This document shows, piece by piece, positions 41,815-51,217 of a stretch of 64,000 bases of DNA. Positions within the stretch are counted from its first letter, which is position 1, and each line of letters begins with the position of its first letter. The position numbers and the translations under genes were made by a program. The DNA comes from Bacteroidota bacterium (GTDB lineage: Bacteria > Bacteroidota > Bacteroidia > Chitinophagales > Chitinophagaceae), in NCBI GenBank assembly GCA_018267955.1, contig JAFDXL010000008.1, positions 186,001 through 250,000 on the forward strand, read 5' to 3'. The notes beneath the pieces were generated by a model. The model was not told the DNA's origin. It saw only the letters and a program-made list of their open reading frames with translations, and made no database searches.

Positions 41815-42476
41815 ACTACGGCTATGGCCATGCCATCCCAGTCTTTTAAGCCCACAGTTTGTAAGATGTTGGCATATACGTCTTCGTTATAAGATAGCAT
41901 GTGGTTAAAGCGTTGTACTCCTTGCACTGCGGCATCTTCACTCGTTTCGTCCAGCACTTTACCACCCCGTACTACATTGTCGGCAATAATAATGCTCCCT
42001 TTCCTGCACATCTTCAGCGCCAGTTCAAAGTATTCAGCATAAGGTGGTTTATCTGCGTCGATAAAAACCATGTCAAATGGTTCTGCATTATTTTCACTTA
42101 GTTCCTGTAACACATCTATTGCCTTCCCTTGTTTTATTTCTATGCGGTCGTTTAGCCCTGCCATTTCAAAATGCTTTTTTGCTACTCCAATATGCTTTTC
42201 ATCATACTCAATGGTTACAAGTTTACCATTAGAGGGTAGCGCCCTTGCCATCCAGATAGTACTATACCCGCCTAGTGTGCCAACTTCCAGTATGCGTTTG
42301 GCTCCGCACATATGGGCAAACAATTGCAGCAGCTTTCCCTGCGCAGGCGATACGCTGGCAAATGCCAGCGACGAACCTGCGGCAACAAGTGCAGGTTCGA
42401 TGGATAATAATATCTCGTCTTCCGGTGCAAATAGCTCGCTGATGTATGCATCAACTTCGGCAAATCTTGGTTTCAT
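41808..42476 (-). CDS. Class I SAM O-methyltransferase (family 3)
   Basis: The 222-aa protein has the CCoAOMT-like fold of family 3 O-methyltransferases: motif I in AKRILEVGTLGGYSTIWMAR, then KLVTIEYDEKHIGVAKKHFE, metal-binding FDMVFIDADKPPYAEYFELA and IIADNVVRGGKVLD. It methylates small catechol-like hydroxyls with S-adenosylmethionine and a divalent metal. The substrate is unknown. It is divergent from the TPR protein gene. Confidence 0.9.
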   Translation of the reverse strand: MKPRFAEVDAYISELFAPEDEILLSIEPALVAAGSSLAFASVSPAQGKLLQLFAHMCGAKRILEVGTLGGYSTIWMARALPSNGKLVTIEYDEKHIGVAKKHFEMAGLNDRIEIKQGKAIDVLQELSENNAEPFDMVFIDADKPPYAEYFELALKMCRKGSIIIADNVVRGGKVLDETSEDAAVQGVQRFNHMLSYNEDVYANILQTVGLKDWDGMAIAVVK

Positions 42477-42552
42477 ACTCTTAAGTTAGGCATTTATATG
42501 CATCGTTGCATTTATGAAAGTTTCTATGTATGTTTCAGACAAACTACCTAAC

Positions 42553-43575
42553 ATGAACCGTAAACTATTGATTGCTATTGCCTTTTGTTTGGCAGCCTCT
42601 CTTTCTTTTAGCCAGGACTTACATAGTATCGCCGATATCATTCATATTATAGACACTTCTAAGCTTGTCTATTCTATTGGAATTGATACAACGCCCATAT
42701 CTGAAAACTGCCCCGATTACAGTGCAAACACACTCGATCATTTTTATTATCAGGAAGTAAAAAACTCATCAAAAACCGTTGGCGAATATAAGCTGTCTTA
42801 CGAAGCCGAAATTGTGTTCGGATTAGCCGAGTCAGCATTTATGCATGAGAATTATGATTCTGCCTTATATTACTATAATAAGGTAGCCACAATGCAACCC
42901 GGCTTTAGTCCTGCCATTACCTATGCAGGGCAGGTTTATGAAAAAAAGCATAACGATCAGGCCGCCATAGCTCAATACAAAAAAGCTATCGGTGCTAACT
43001 ATTTCGACTATATGGCGCATTGGTTTCTTGCAGATGCTTACGACGCAATAGGCAATAATAAAGATGCCGTGTCAGAGATAACTATAGCAAGCATTCTTAA
43101 CCGCGATAATCCAAGATTAAAAGAGGCTCTTCAGCGCATTTATAAAGCCGCTTATTCTGTTTACAGGGATTGGTGTTTCGTGCCGCAATATCAGTTGTCA
43201 AAAATGGACAATGGCGACCTTTCTGTGAAATTTGCAGAACCATGGATGTCTTATGCCCTGGTAAAAGCAGTATGGAAATATCAACCCGGCTACCGCGAAT
43301 CAATGGGTGGAAAATTAGGAGATTATTCACTAACGGAAGATAGAGAGGCCCTTTATGCCATGGCTGCTTACCTTTATGCTGATAGTAGTCAGAAATGGAA
43401 AAGCTGCCGTTCCCTTGTGGGACTTGACATGGCGGTGAAGAAAAAAATGTTTAATGAATATTTGCTGTACGAAGTGATCCTGCCAAAATATCCTAAGATA
43501 GTTTTTGCTTTTGATCGGGAATCGATTGATCAAATAAAGGATTATGTGATGTATGCGCATACCCATGACCAATAA
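42553..43575 (+). CDS. TPR-containing exported protein
   Basis: The ATG at 42553 opens a signal peptide (MNRKLLIAIAFCLAASLSFS); an in-frame start at 42514 would add 13 residues. The 340-aa protein has two to three TPR-like repeats (LAESAFMHENYDSALYYYNK, AITYAGQVYEKKHNDQAAIA, QYKKAIGANYFDYMAHWFLA). The C-terminal third is unrecognised. It is probably periplasmic, with protein-binding repeats and no assigned partner. Confidence 0.7.
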   Translation: MNRKLLIAIAFCLAASLSFSQDLHSIADIIHIIDTSKLVYSIGIDTTPISENCPDYSANTLDHFYYQEVKNSSKTVGEYKLSYEAEIVFGLAESAFMHENYDSALYYYNKVATMQPGFSPAITYAGQVYEKKHNDQAAIAQYKKAIGANYFDYMAHWFLADAYDAIGNNKDAVSEITIASILNRDNPRLKEALQRIYKAAYSVYRDWCFVPQYQLSKMDNGDLSVKFAEPWMSYALVKAVWKYQPGYRESMGGKLGDYSLTEDREALYAMAAYLYADSSQKWKSCRSLVGLDMAVKKKMFNEYLLYEVILPKYPKIVFAFDRESIDQIKDYVMYAHTHDQ

Positions 43576-43670
43576 TTTAACCTTTATTTTTTCCACAAAC
43601 CTCAATTGTTTCACGAAATACAACTGTGGAACATTATTTTTGTAAAGTACCCGTTTTACATATAGAATTT

Positions 43671-44348
43671 ATGCGTTTTACTTACTATGGCCATGCCTGC
43701 TTTATGATAGAAACAGCAGGTAAAAAACTGCTTTTCGATCCCTTCATCACCGGGAATGATAAAGCAAAACACATAGATATCAATAGCATACAGGCCGATT
43801 ATATCCTTTTGTCGCATGGACACGGAGATCATATAGCTGACCTGGTTCCGATAGCTAAAAACACAGGTGCCACGGTCATTGCTATGGCAGAAATCGCCCA
43901 TTGGGCAGAAGAGCATGGCATCAAAAACGTGCATCCTATGAATTATGGGCCAAAAGCATTTGAATTTGGTAAAGTACGCATGGTTCCGGCTGCGCACAGC
44001 AGCAGCCTGCCCGATGGCAGCTATGGCGGCAACCCCGGCGGTTTCATCGTTACTACTTCAGATGGTAGCTTCTATTACACCGGTGATACCTGCCTTACTT
44101 CTGATCTGAAGCTGGTACCGCACTACGGCAAGCTCGATTTTGCAGTGATGCCTGTCGGAGGCAACTACACCATGGATCCCGAGGATGCCATGATCGCGTC
44201 AGACTTTATCCAGTGCAACAGGGTAGTAGGGGTACACTATAACACATGGCCTATCATCGGCATAGATACCAATAAAGCACTGGCCGCCTTTAAAGCCGCA
44301 GGAAAAGAATTACATTTACCTGCAATAGGCGAAACCATAGAATTGTAA
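43671..44348 (+). CDS. UPF0173 metal-dependent hydrolase
   Basis: The ATG at 43671 gives the usual 225 aa; the GTG at 43626 would add 15 residues. The metallo-beta-lactamase motif is LLSHGHGDHIADLVPIAKN, with more ligands in AAHSSSLPDGSYGGNPGGF, YYTGDTCLTSDLKLVPHYGK and VVGVHYNTWPIIGID. The family is widespread and its physiological substrate is not known. It lies 46 bases upstream of parA and may share its transcript. Confidence 0.92.
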   Translation: MRFTYYGHACFMIETAGKKLLFDPFITGNDKAKHIDINSIQADYILLSHGHGDHIADLVPIAKNTGATVIAMAEIAHWAEEHGIKNVHPMNYGPKAFEFGKVRMVPAAHSSSLPDGSYGGNPGGFIVTTSDGSFYYTGDTCLTSDLKLVPHYGKLDFAVMPVGGNYTMDPEDAMIASDFIQCNRVVGVHYNTWPIIGIDTNKALAAFKAAGKELHLPAIGETIEL

Positions 44349-44394
44349 TAAAAAACGTAACTTATACTTTAATAGGGAATAATATAAAGTGAAA

Positions 44395-45219
44395 ATGGCT
44401 AAAGTAATTGCGATAGCAAACCAAAAAGGGGGAGTAGGGAAAACAACCACTGCCATTAACCTGGCAGCCAGTCTTGCCGTGTTGGAGTACAAGACGCTGC
44501 TGGTGGATGCAGATCCGCAGGCAAACAGCACCACGGGCAACGGGTTTGATCTTAAGAACATACAGGTAAGCTTGTATGATTGTATGGTGAATGATACCCC
44601 TGTATCGCAGGTGATATTGGAGACAGAAACCCCTAACCTGCACCTGATACCTTCTCACCTCGACCTAGTAGGTGCGGAAATAGAATTGATTCATCACCCC
44701 AATCGCGAGCATGTAATGCGCAACGCGCTGGAGGAACAACGCAAGAATTATGATTTCATCATCATAGACTGCTCTCCTTCATTGGGTTTGATCACCGTAA
44801 ATGCACTCACGGCTGCAGATAGCGTGGTAATACCGGTTCAGTGCGAATACTTCGCCCTGGAAGGACTGGGCAAATTGCTCAATACCATCAAGATCGTGCA
44901 GACACGCATCAATACCGATCTGCAGATAGAGGGTATTTTGATGACCATGTACGATGGCCGCCTGCGCCTGAGCAACCAGGTAGTGGAAGAGATCAAAAAC
45001 CACTTTGGCGAACTGGTATTCAATACCATTGTGCACCGCAACACACGTTTGGGCGAGGCGCCAAGTTTCGGTACCCCTGCGCTGATGTATGATGCGGAAA
45101 GTACAGGTGCGGTAAACTACCTGAACCTAGCTAAGGAAATATTACAGAAAAACAACCTGACCAAGATAAAGAACGAGGACAGAATATTTGAAACAGGAGA
45201 CCATGTCGCAGATCAATAA
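44395..45219 (+). CDS. parA: ParA/Soj chromosome-partitioning ATPase
   Basis: The ATG at 44395 (MAKVIAIANQKGGVGKTTT) is chosen over a GTG two codons upstream. The 274-aa protein has the deviant Walker A KGGVGKTT, the KTLLVDADPQANST switch and DFIIIDCSPSLGLITVNALT. It binds DNA non-specifically as an ATP dimer and moves ParB-parS complexes. The 3' end overlaps parB by 17 bases. The chromosomal parAB pair has the usual order and orientation. Confidence 0.96.
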   Translation: MAKVIAIANQKGGVGKTTTAINLAASLAVLEYKTLLVDADPQANSTTGNGFDLKNIQVSLYDCMVNDTPVSQVILETETPNLHLIPSHLDLVGAEIELIHHPNREHVMRNALEEQRKNYDFIIIDCSPSLGLITVNALTAADSVVIPVQCEYFALEGLGKLLNTIKIVQTRINTDLQIEGILMTMYDGRLRLSNQVVEEIKNHFGELVFNTIVHRNTRLGEAPSFGTPALMYDAESTGAVNYLNLAKEILQKNNLTKIKNEDRIFETGDHVADQ

Positions 45220-46150
45220 GAAACAAGCACTCGGTAAAGGTATCCGTGCACTGCTCAATACCATAGACGATGAGATGAAAGGAACCGAAAGTGGTAATGG
45301 CAATGCGCCTGTACCTCCTGCTGTTTCGGGCCAGGCGCCGGCAGCAGGTGCTATTCTTCGTGTACCTGTAGAGCAGATAGAGGTAAACCCCAAACAGCCC
45401 CGCCGCGATTTTGATGAGCAGGCTTTAAAGGAACTTTCAGAGAGCATCAAGCTCCACGATATCATACAGCCTATTACGGTAGTAAAGACAGGCCCCACAT
45501 CTTACCAGCTCATATCGGGCGAGCGTCGTTTGCGTGCTTCCAGGATGGCAGGCCTCAAAGATATCCCTGCATACATACGTACGGCAGATGATCAGCAGAT
45601 GCTGGAAATGGCATTGCTGGAGAACCTGCAGCGCGAGGACCTGAATGCAATAGAAATATCGCTCAGCTACAAGCGCCTGATGGATGAATGTGATCTTACA
45701 CAGGAACAGGTGGCCGAGCGTATGAAAAAAGACCGTACTACGGTTACCAACTACCTGCGCTTGCTAAAACTGCCACCTGATATACAGAAGGCCGTTCGTG
45801 ATGGCAGAATTGCTATGGGCCATGCGCGTGCTATCATTGGCCTCGATAAGGTAGATGAGCAACTGTATGTATTCCGCGAGGCGATCGAAAAAGATCTTTC
45901 CGTGCGTGCGGTAGAGCAACTGGTAAAGAACATGCTCACGGCCGATAAGCCTGCTGCTGTCAACAGCGCGCCATCTGCTGCAGCATCCAACAAACTGCCG
46001 CCTGCATACAAGCGTATAGAAGACAATATGGCTTCTCACTTCAGCACTAAAGTAAAGCTGGATAGGAAGAAGAATGGTAAAGGCCAGATCATCCTCGAAT
46101 TCTACAGCGATAGCGATCTTGAGCGCATCATGGAGAAGATGAATCTCTGA
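45203..46150 (+). CDS. parB: ParB/Spo0J chromosome-partitioning protein
   Basis: The ATG at 45203 gives 315 aa starting MSQINKKQALGKGIRALL, the conserved ParA-stimulating N-terminus. The CTPase/ParB domain has VEQIEVNPKQPRRDFDEQAL and the GERRLRASRMAGLKDIPAYI arginine patch. The helix-turn-helix is LTQEQVAERMKKDRTTVTNY. The C-terminal segment FYSDSDLERIMEKMNL is for dimerisation. It binds parS sites and spreads. No obvious parS palindrome was found in the window. Confidence 0.96.
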   Translation: MSQINKKQALGKGIRALLNTIDDEMKGTESGNGNAPVPPAVSGQAPAAGAILRVPVEQIEVNPKQPRRDFDEQALKELSESIKLHDIIQPITVVKTGPTSYQLISGERRLRASRMAGLKDIPAYIRTADDQQMLEMALLENLQREDLNAIEISLSYKRLMDECDLTQEQVAERMKKDRTTVTNYLRLLKLPPDIQKAVRDGRIAMGHARAIIGLDKVDEQLYVFREAIEKDLSVRAVEQLVKNMLTADKPAAVNSAPSAAASNKLPPAYKRIEDNMASHFSTKVKLDRKKNGKGQIILEFYSDSDLERIMEKMNL

Positions 46151-46177
46151 TAAGGGACGATAAAATACTTAGAATAT

Positions 46178-46209
46178 AACAAAGAGGCTACACCAGTAGC
46201 CTCTTTGTT
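46178..46209 (+). terminator. Intrinsic terminator of parAB
   Basis: AACAAAGAGGCTAC pairs with GTAGCCTCTTTGTT across an ACCA loop. It directly precedes the repeat block. Confidence 0.88.
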
Positions 46210-46221
46210 GTTTATAGTACT

Positions 46222-46810
46222 CGTCATGCCTTGCCTCGACAAGGCATCTACTATCCCCGCGCAAAGCGGGAAACCCACAACCACGCAACTCCCGGCGATA
46301 GTCCTCCCCTTCAGGGGAGCTAGAGGGGCTATCCATGTCATCATTTTTTTACCGTCATGCCTTGCTTGACAAGTCATCTACTATTCCCGCGCAAAGCGGG
46401 AAATCCACAACCACACATCTTGCTCGCGTGATGCACAATAATCCTCCCCTCCAGAGGAGATAGAGGGGCTACTCGCGCTGCGCAAGAAGCCCTTCGCAAC
46501 CCCCACATGGCTACCGCCATCAGTAGATTGCGGGTCAAGCCCGCAATGACAATTTTTTTGTTGTGGCTCTTTTTTTCGCAGCTGTTCTTTTTCTCTCCGT
46601 CATGCCTTGCCCCGACAAGGCATCTACTATTCCCGCGCCGAGCGGGAAACCCACGACAACGCACTTTACTCGCAAGATGCGTAATACGTAATCCTCCCCT
46701 TTAGGGGAGCTAGAGGGGCCGCGACACACATTGCTGATGCCATCAGTTGATTGCATGTCAAGCCCGCAATGACAAAGGAAAATGAAGGAAGTCCTCCCTT
46801 TAGGAGAGCA
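46222..46810. repeat. Composite palindromic intergenic repeats, block 1
   Basis: About three copies of a composite unit fill this gene-free stretch. One part reads GTCATGCCTTG...CAAGGCAT, followed by TTCCCGC-GCAAA-GCGGGAA; another is CTCCCCTTTAGGGGAG with CTAGAGGGG; a third is TTGCGGGTCAAGCCCGCAA. Each part is an inverted repeat able to form a hairpin. The second block at 49.9-51.2 kb uses the same parts. Apparent frames here encode repeated nonsense such as AGIVDALSGQGMT and are not genes. I read the units as REP/MITE-like elements. Confidence 0.85.
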
Positions 46811-46814
46811 AGAT

Positions 46815-47531
46815 CTACCTTGCGACGTATACCGAATAGTAGTTTCTGAAAAAATCAGATATACTCTTTCGGTAACTTTTACCCACGGCTATCGAATGCC
46901 CCTTGATCTTAAAGATGTGGTTCTGTATCAGGTCTACCTTATCAATGTTCACGATGTAGGAGCGATGTATGCGTATGAAATTGTATTGCAGCAATACTTC
47001 TTCAATACTTTTTAAAGTGCAGTAAGAGATCAGTGCCCTGTCCTCGCAATGTATCTTCACATAGTTCTCTAGTCCTTCTATGAACAGTATGTCCTTAAAT
47101 TCAATCTTCACCAGGTCCTGGTCTATTTTTATGAAGATGTACTTCTTATCAGCTGTAGGGCTGCTCATTATTCCAACGCCGCGCTGATGTAGTCTGTTTA
47201 TCGTTTTCAGGAATCGCTCTGTGGAGATGGGTTTCAGTAAATAATCTACAGCATCCAGTTCAAAACCGGTATGTGCATAGTTTGGGTACGCAGTAGTGAA
47301 CACTATAGCAGGCGGCTCTTTCAGCGATTTTATCAACTCCATCCCTGTTATCTCCGGCATTTGTATGTCAATGAACAATACATCTATACGTTGCCGGCGT
47401 AGCACAGTCATGGTTTCAATAGCATCCTTGCACCTGGCCACAAGGTTTAGCTCCGGCACCATGCGTATATAATCTTCCAGTATCTCCAATGCCACCGGTT
47501 CGTCGTCGGTGATCACACAATTCAGTATCAT
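46815..47531 (-). CDS. LytTR-type response regulator
   Basis: The 238-aa protein has a receiver domain (ITDDEP, Asp55 in VLFIDIQMPEITG, FTTAYPNYAH, Lys100 in YLLKP) and a LytTR domain (KYIFIKIDQDLVKIEFKDIL, FIRIHRSYIVNIDKVDLIQN). It is translationally coupled to the upstream kinase by a four-base overlap. Compared with the two other LytTR regulators in the window it is shorter and has a different LytTR sequence, so its targets are probably different. The stop codon abuts repeat block 1. Confidence 0.93.
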   Translation of the reverse strand: MILNCVITDDEPVALEILEDYIRMVPELNLVARCKDAIETMTVLRRQRIDVLFIDIQMPEITGMELIKSLKEPPAIVFTTAYPNYAHTGFELDAVDYLLKPISTERFLKTINRLHQRGVGIMSSPTADKKYIFIKIDQDLVKIEFKDILFIEGLENYVKIHCEDRALISYCTLKSIEEVLLQYNFIRIHRSYIVNIDKVDLIQNHIFKIKGHSIAVGKSYRKSISDFFRNYYSVYVAR

Positions 47532-48571
47532 GATAATTGTATGTTTAGTTGTACAATGTAATGCGATGGATCATCTGTTATCCTTAGATTATGGCTTTCA
47601 GGGTATAATAACTCCAGTCTTCTTCTTACATTTTTAAGCCCTATGCCTTTATTGCCGTCGGTGGCAATATGCCTGTTATAATTGCTGTTCGCACATTTAA
47701 ACATGAGGGTGTTTTCAGATATCTGTAACTGCACATCCACCCAAGAGTTTTGCGAATGTTTGCCCAGCCCGTGCTTGATGGCATTTTCGATGAAAGGCAT
47801 TAATAGCAGGGGCGCTATTGTATGCCCGTTGGGTTCGCCTTGTATGTTCAGGTGTACATTTTCTTTGTTGTGTACCCGCAGTCGTACAAAGGCCATATAT
47901 TGTTGCAGGTGTTCTATTTCCTTTTCCAGCCTGATGTCGTCGTCGTTGCAGTCATACAATACATAGCGTAGTATATCAGACAGTTTCATTACAGCATCTG
48001 CGGTTTCCATATTCGTTCGCCTCGCCATGCCATAGATGGTGTTCAGTGCGTTAAACAGGAAGTGTGGGTTTATTTGCGATTTCAGGCTTTCAAGTTCACT
48101 GGCCATTTTTTGGTTTTGCAATTCTTCTATTTTTCGCTGGTTGGCAAGTACATCGGCTAGGTATTTGCCAAACGCTAACATCATAAACACCCATAAGCAT
48201 GGGAATGCATGGTAGAAGATAGACTTCGGGGAATCGCCCATGAAATCAATGCCGGGATACAGCTTGTTAAGGATAGCAGTTGTATAAACGGAAATACCAG
48301 CGGTTATAAATAACAACGTAGTAAATAAGAGCAGGTATATGATATACCTTCTTTTATACAAAAACTTCGGTATCAGCCACAGGTTATTTACATACGCCGG
48401 CACACCATACACCAGCACTATGTCTATAAACATGGGCAGGAAAAATTTCCCGATATGGTCGCGGTCCATAAAATGCCACCATGTAAAGAGCAGCCAGAAT
48501 ACCAGGTTCCGGATGATGCGGCTTAAAAGCGGCGGCATGCGCCATGCAGATCTTAGAGCAGATAGGTCCAT
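47528..48571 (-). CDS. LytS-type sensor histidine kinase
   Basis: The protein of about 347 aa starts at GTG or the following ATG (48571). Four transmembrane helices lie in residues 15-145 (FWLLFTWWHFMDRDHIGKFF region; IYLLLFTTLLFITAGISVYT). The kinase domain has the phospho-acceptor His in LKSQINPHFLFNALNTIYGM, the N-box ENAIKHGLG and GIGLKNVRRRLELLY. No extracytoplasmic domain is present. It pairs with the LytTR regulator downstream. The signal is unknown. Confidence 0.9.
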   Translation of the reverse strand: MDLSALRSAWRMPPLLSRIIRNLVFWLLFTWWHFMDRDHIGKFFLPMFIDIVLVYGVPAYVNNLWLIPKFLYKRRYIIYLLLFTTLLFITAGISVYTTAILNKLYPGIDFMGDSPKSIFYHAFPCLWVFMMLAFGKYLADVLANQRKIEELQNQKMASELESLKSQINPHFLFNALNTIYGMARRTNMETADAVMKLSDILRYVLYDCNDDDIRLEKEIEHLQQYMAFVRLRVHNKENVHLNIQGEPNGHTIAPLLLMPFIENAIKHGLGKHSQNSWVDVQLQISENTLMFKCANSNYNRHIATDGNKGIGLKNVRRRLELLYPESHNLRITDDPSHYIVQLNIQLS

Positions 48572-48908
48572 CACTATCTAAGACAGTAAATTCCAACTGT
48601 TAGTTAGTTTTTATGAGTGGTTTAAACGCCTTGAAGTAGCATGCAGATGTTTATAGCATCGTTTGTCATCAATTATTGTTCATTCACCTTGCTATGCCAT
48701 CCATTCGTCAGCAAAAAAATTTTTACTGTTTTTTATTTTTTGGGCAGCATTCTTTCACCTGCAAAATATTTGCCTTTATCAGGCATTATCCCGCCTTGGT
48801 CAAATACGGGCTTTTTTTGCAAACGCCTGCCTATACTGCATTGTCTTGTTTATCAGTATTCGAATACAGGACTAAACAATCATTTTTTTTAAAATCAAAA
48901 ACTACTTT
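48572..48908. other. Gene-free stretch between kinase and T9SS gene
   Basis: No convincing gene lies here. The stretch is T-rich and carries the divergent promoters of the kinase and the T9SS gene. A small GCC-TTTATCA-GGC hairpin and a CAAAATATTTG string (near 48760-48770) that may be a -7 box are visible. Nothing else stands out. Confidence 0.5.
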
Positions 48909-49787
48909 ATGAAAAGTAACTTGACAAGCACGCATTCCGGTAAGATCACGTTTGCCGTATTGCTCGGTTTATTTATGGTGGCCGCAGTAGCTGCTTCTGC
49001 TCAGTACAAACCAATTGTTACCAATGATCCCTCCGGCGACGCAGGCATGATGGGGATAGATGTAAAGAATCTTTCTTACCAGCTTTCTTCTGACAAGAAG
49101 AATGTAACGTTTAAGTTCGAAACCTACAATGCAGTATCCAGCTGGGCTGATGGTGGCTTCATGATCTATGTAGATGAGGATAATAATCCCGCAACCGGTA
49201 TGACGCCTTCATGTAATAATAAATCAATGAAGGCAGACAGGTCTATCACATGTATGAATATGATGGGTATGTGGATGTCTCAGCTCACACTCTCATCCGC
49301 ACCGTCATCAGGTACAGATATTTCTTCATCTGTAACCATTACTACCCCTGATAGCAAAACTGCTTTGGTAACAATACCCCTGGCAAAGCTGGATGGTGAT
49401 GCTGATGGTAAATTCAATTTGTTGATAGGTACTGCCGTAGCAGGTTCCACCAGCTATTATGTAGATGATCTTCCTAATACTGGCTACTCAGCAATGAACG
49501 TGCTTAATACAAGTGCCACATCCGTATCCAATATTTCTTTCGGCAATGCAGACATCAAAGTATATCCAAACCCTGCAGTGAATACGATCAATTTCAGTAG
49601 CAAAGAGCCATTGAATGGTTCTGTAGCATTGTACGATCTGTCTGGTAGGGTAGTGCTGCAACAAGTAGTGAACAGTACTGCCGTATCAGTTGCATTAAAC
49701 AATGTAGCACCTGGTACATATATATATCGGGTATCAGATGCACAAGGTCAAGTATTGAAAAACGGTAACCTCTCTGTAATTCGCTAG
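48909..49787 (+). CDS. T9SS-secreted protein (292 aa)
   Basis: The product has a signal region (ITFAVLLGLFMVAAVAASAQ) and a beta-rich domain of about 185 residues (NLSYQLSSDKKNVTFKFETY, GGFMIYVDEDNNPATGMTPS) that resembles DOMON-like or Ig-like surface modules. It ends in a T9SS type A sorting domain (VYPNPAVNTINFSSKEPLNG ... GTYIYRVSDAQGQVL). A Met-rich segment (TCMNMMGMWMSQLTL) is unusual. The function is unknown. A strong terminator follows. Confidence 0.8.
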   Translation: MKSNLTSTHSGKITFAVLLGLFMVAAVAASAQYKPIVTNDPSGDAGMMGIDVKNLSYQLSSDKKNVTFKFETYNAVSSWADGGFMIYVDEDNNPATGMTPSCNNKSMKADRSITCMNMMGMWMSQLTLSSAPSSGTDISSSVTITTPDSKTALVTIPLAKLDGDADGKFNLLIGTAVAGSTSYYVDDLPNTGYSAMNVLNTSATSVSNISFGNADIKVYPNPAVNTINFSSKEPLNGSVALYDLSGRVVLQQVVNSTAVSVALNNVAPGTYIYRVSDAQGQVLKNGNLSVIR

Positions 49788-49816
49788 GCCAACAAAGGGC
49801 AGCAAACATGGGCGAC

Positions 49817-49845
49817 ATCCCCGCATTTTTGCGGGGATCTTTTTT
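49817..49845 (+). terminator. Intrinsic terminator
   Basis: ATCCCCGCA pairs with TGCGGGGAT and a T6 run follows. It ends the T9SS gene transcript. Confidence 0.88.
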
Positions 49846-49876
49846 ACGTATAGTCCTATTACTCATTTTATCGGTC

Positions 49877-51180
49877 ATACCTTGCTCTTCCCCCACCGTC
49901 ATGTTTTGTTCTTCATCTCCGTCATGCCTTGCCCCGACAAGGCATCTACTATTCCCGCGCAAAGCGGGAAACCTACAACCACACACTTTGCTCGCGAGAT
50001 GCACAATAAGTAGTCCTCCCCTTTAGGGGAGCTAGAGGGGCCAACTCCCGCCGCGTCTCTTTTTTCTGTCATGCCTTGCCCGACAAGGCATCTACTATTC
50101 CCGCGCAGAGCGGGAAACCCACAATAACGCTCCGTACTCGCGTGATGCACAAAAGTAGTCCTCCCCTTCAGGGGAGCTAGAGGGGCCACACTCGCGCAAC
50201 AAGAAAACCATCCGCAACACCCACATGACTACCACCATCAGTAGATTGCGGGTCAGGCCCGCAATGACTTTTTTTATTATGGCTCTTTTCTCGTCATACC
50301 TCTTTTTTTCCCCGTCATGCCTTGCCCCGACAATGCATCTACCATTCCCACGCAAAGCGGGAAACCCACAACAATGCACCTTGCTCGCGAGATGCACAAT
50401 AAGTAGTCCTCCCCTTCAGGGGAGATAGAGGGGCCACACTCGCGCAACAAGAAAAACCCTCCGCAACACCCACATGGCTACCACCATCAGTAGATTGCGG
50501 GTCAGGCCCGCAATGACAAAGAAGAATTGTGTTCGTCCCCCCATTTAGGGGAGTTAGAGGGGGCAACTCGCGCCGCGCCTTTATCACCGCCGCCTCTCTT
50601 TTTCACCGTCATGCCTTGCCCCGACAAGGCATCTACTATTCCCGCGCCGAGCGGGAAACCCACAACTACACACTTTACTCGCAAGATGCACAAAAAACTA
50701 GTCCTCCCCTTCAGGGGAGATAGAGGGGCTACTCGTGCCAAGCAAGAAGCCCTCCGCAACACCCACATGGCTACCACCATCAGTAGATTGCGGGTCAGGC
50801 CCGCAATGACAAAGAAGAATTGTGTTCGTCCTCCCCTTTAGGGGAGTTAGAGGGGGCAACTCGCGCCGCGCCTTTATCACCGCCGCGCCTCTTTTTTTTC
50901 CCCGTCATGCCTTGCCCCGACAATGCATCTACCATTCCCACGCAAAGCGGGGAACCCACAACAATGCACCTTGCTCGCGAGATGCACAATAAGTAGTCCT
51001 CCCCTTCAGGGGAGATAGAGGGGCCACACTCGCGCCAAGCAAGAAGCCCTCCGCACACCCACATGGCTACCGCCATCAGTAGATTGCGGGTCAAGCCCGC
51101 AATGACAAGAAGAATTGTGTTCGTCCTCCCCTTTAGGGGAGATAGAGGGGCTACTCCCGCCGTTCCTCTCCTCCAGGGGA
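49877..51180. repeat. Composite palindromic intergenic repeats, block 2
   Basis: At least five copies of the same composite unit as in block 1 occupy this 1.3-kb stretch (GTCATGCCTTG units near 49920, 50068, 50309, 50607 and 50901). They are interleaved with CTCCCCTTTAGGGGAG palindromes and the TAGATTGCGGGTCAGGCCCGC segment. Copies are close but not identical, and some carry an intact repeat order longer than 240 bases, so the block has grown by local duplication. No gene is present; frames here are by-products of the repeat. Function, if any, is unknown. Confidence 0.88.
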
Positions 51181-51200
51181 GGACGAACGGCAAAAACACC

Positions 51201-51208
51201 TAAATTTG
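51201..51208 (+). promoter_or_regulatory. -7 promoter box of the YkgJ-type gene
   Basis: TAAATTTG matches the TAnnTTTG consensus ten bases before the ATG at 51218. The transcript should be nearly leaderless. Confidence 0.5.
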
Positions 51209-51217
51209 CAATCCATA

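Noticed and set aside
44380-46150. A parS site within parAB
   Set aside because: I saw no sequence matching the usual TGTTTCACGTGAAACA-type palindrome. The CAATTGTTTCACGAAATACAACTG string near 43602-43625 holds the left half TGTTTCACG but not the right half, so it is not called.
46374-46756. Open frames of 73-96 codons in the repeat blocks, also at 49594-51338
   Set aside because: They translate the palindromic repeats into recurring strings such as SRCLVGARHDG on several frames, so they are artefacts.
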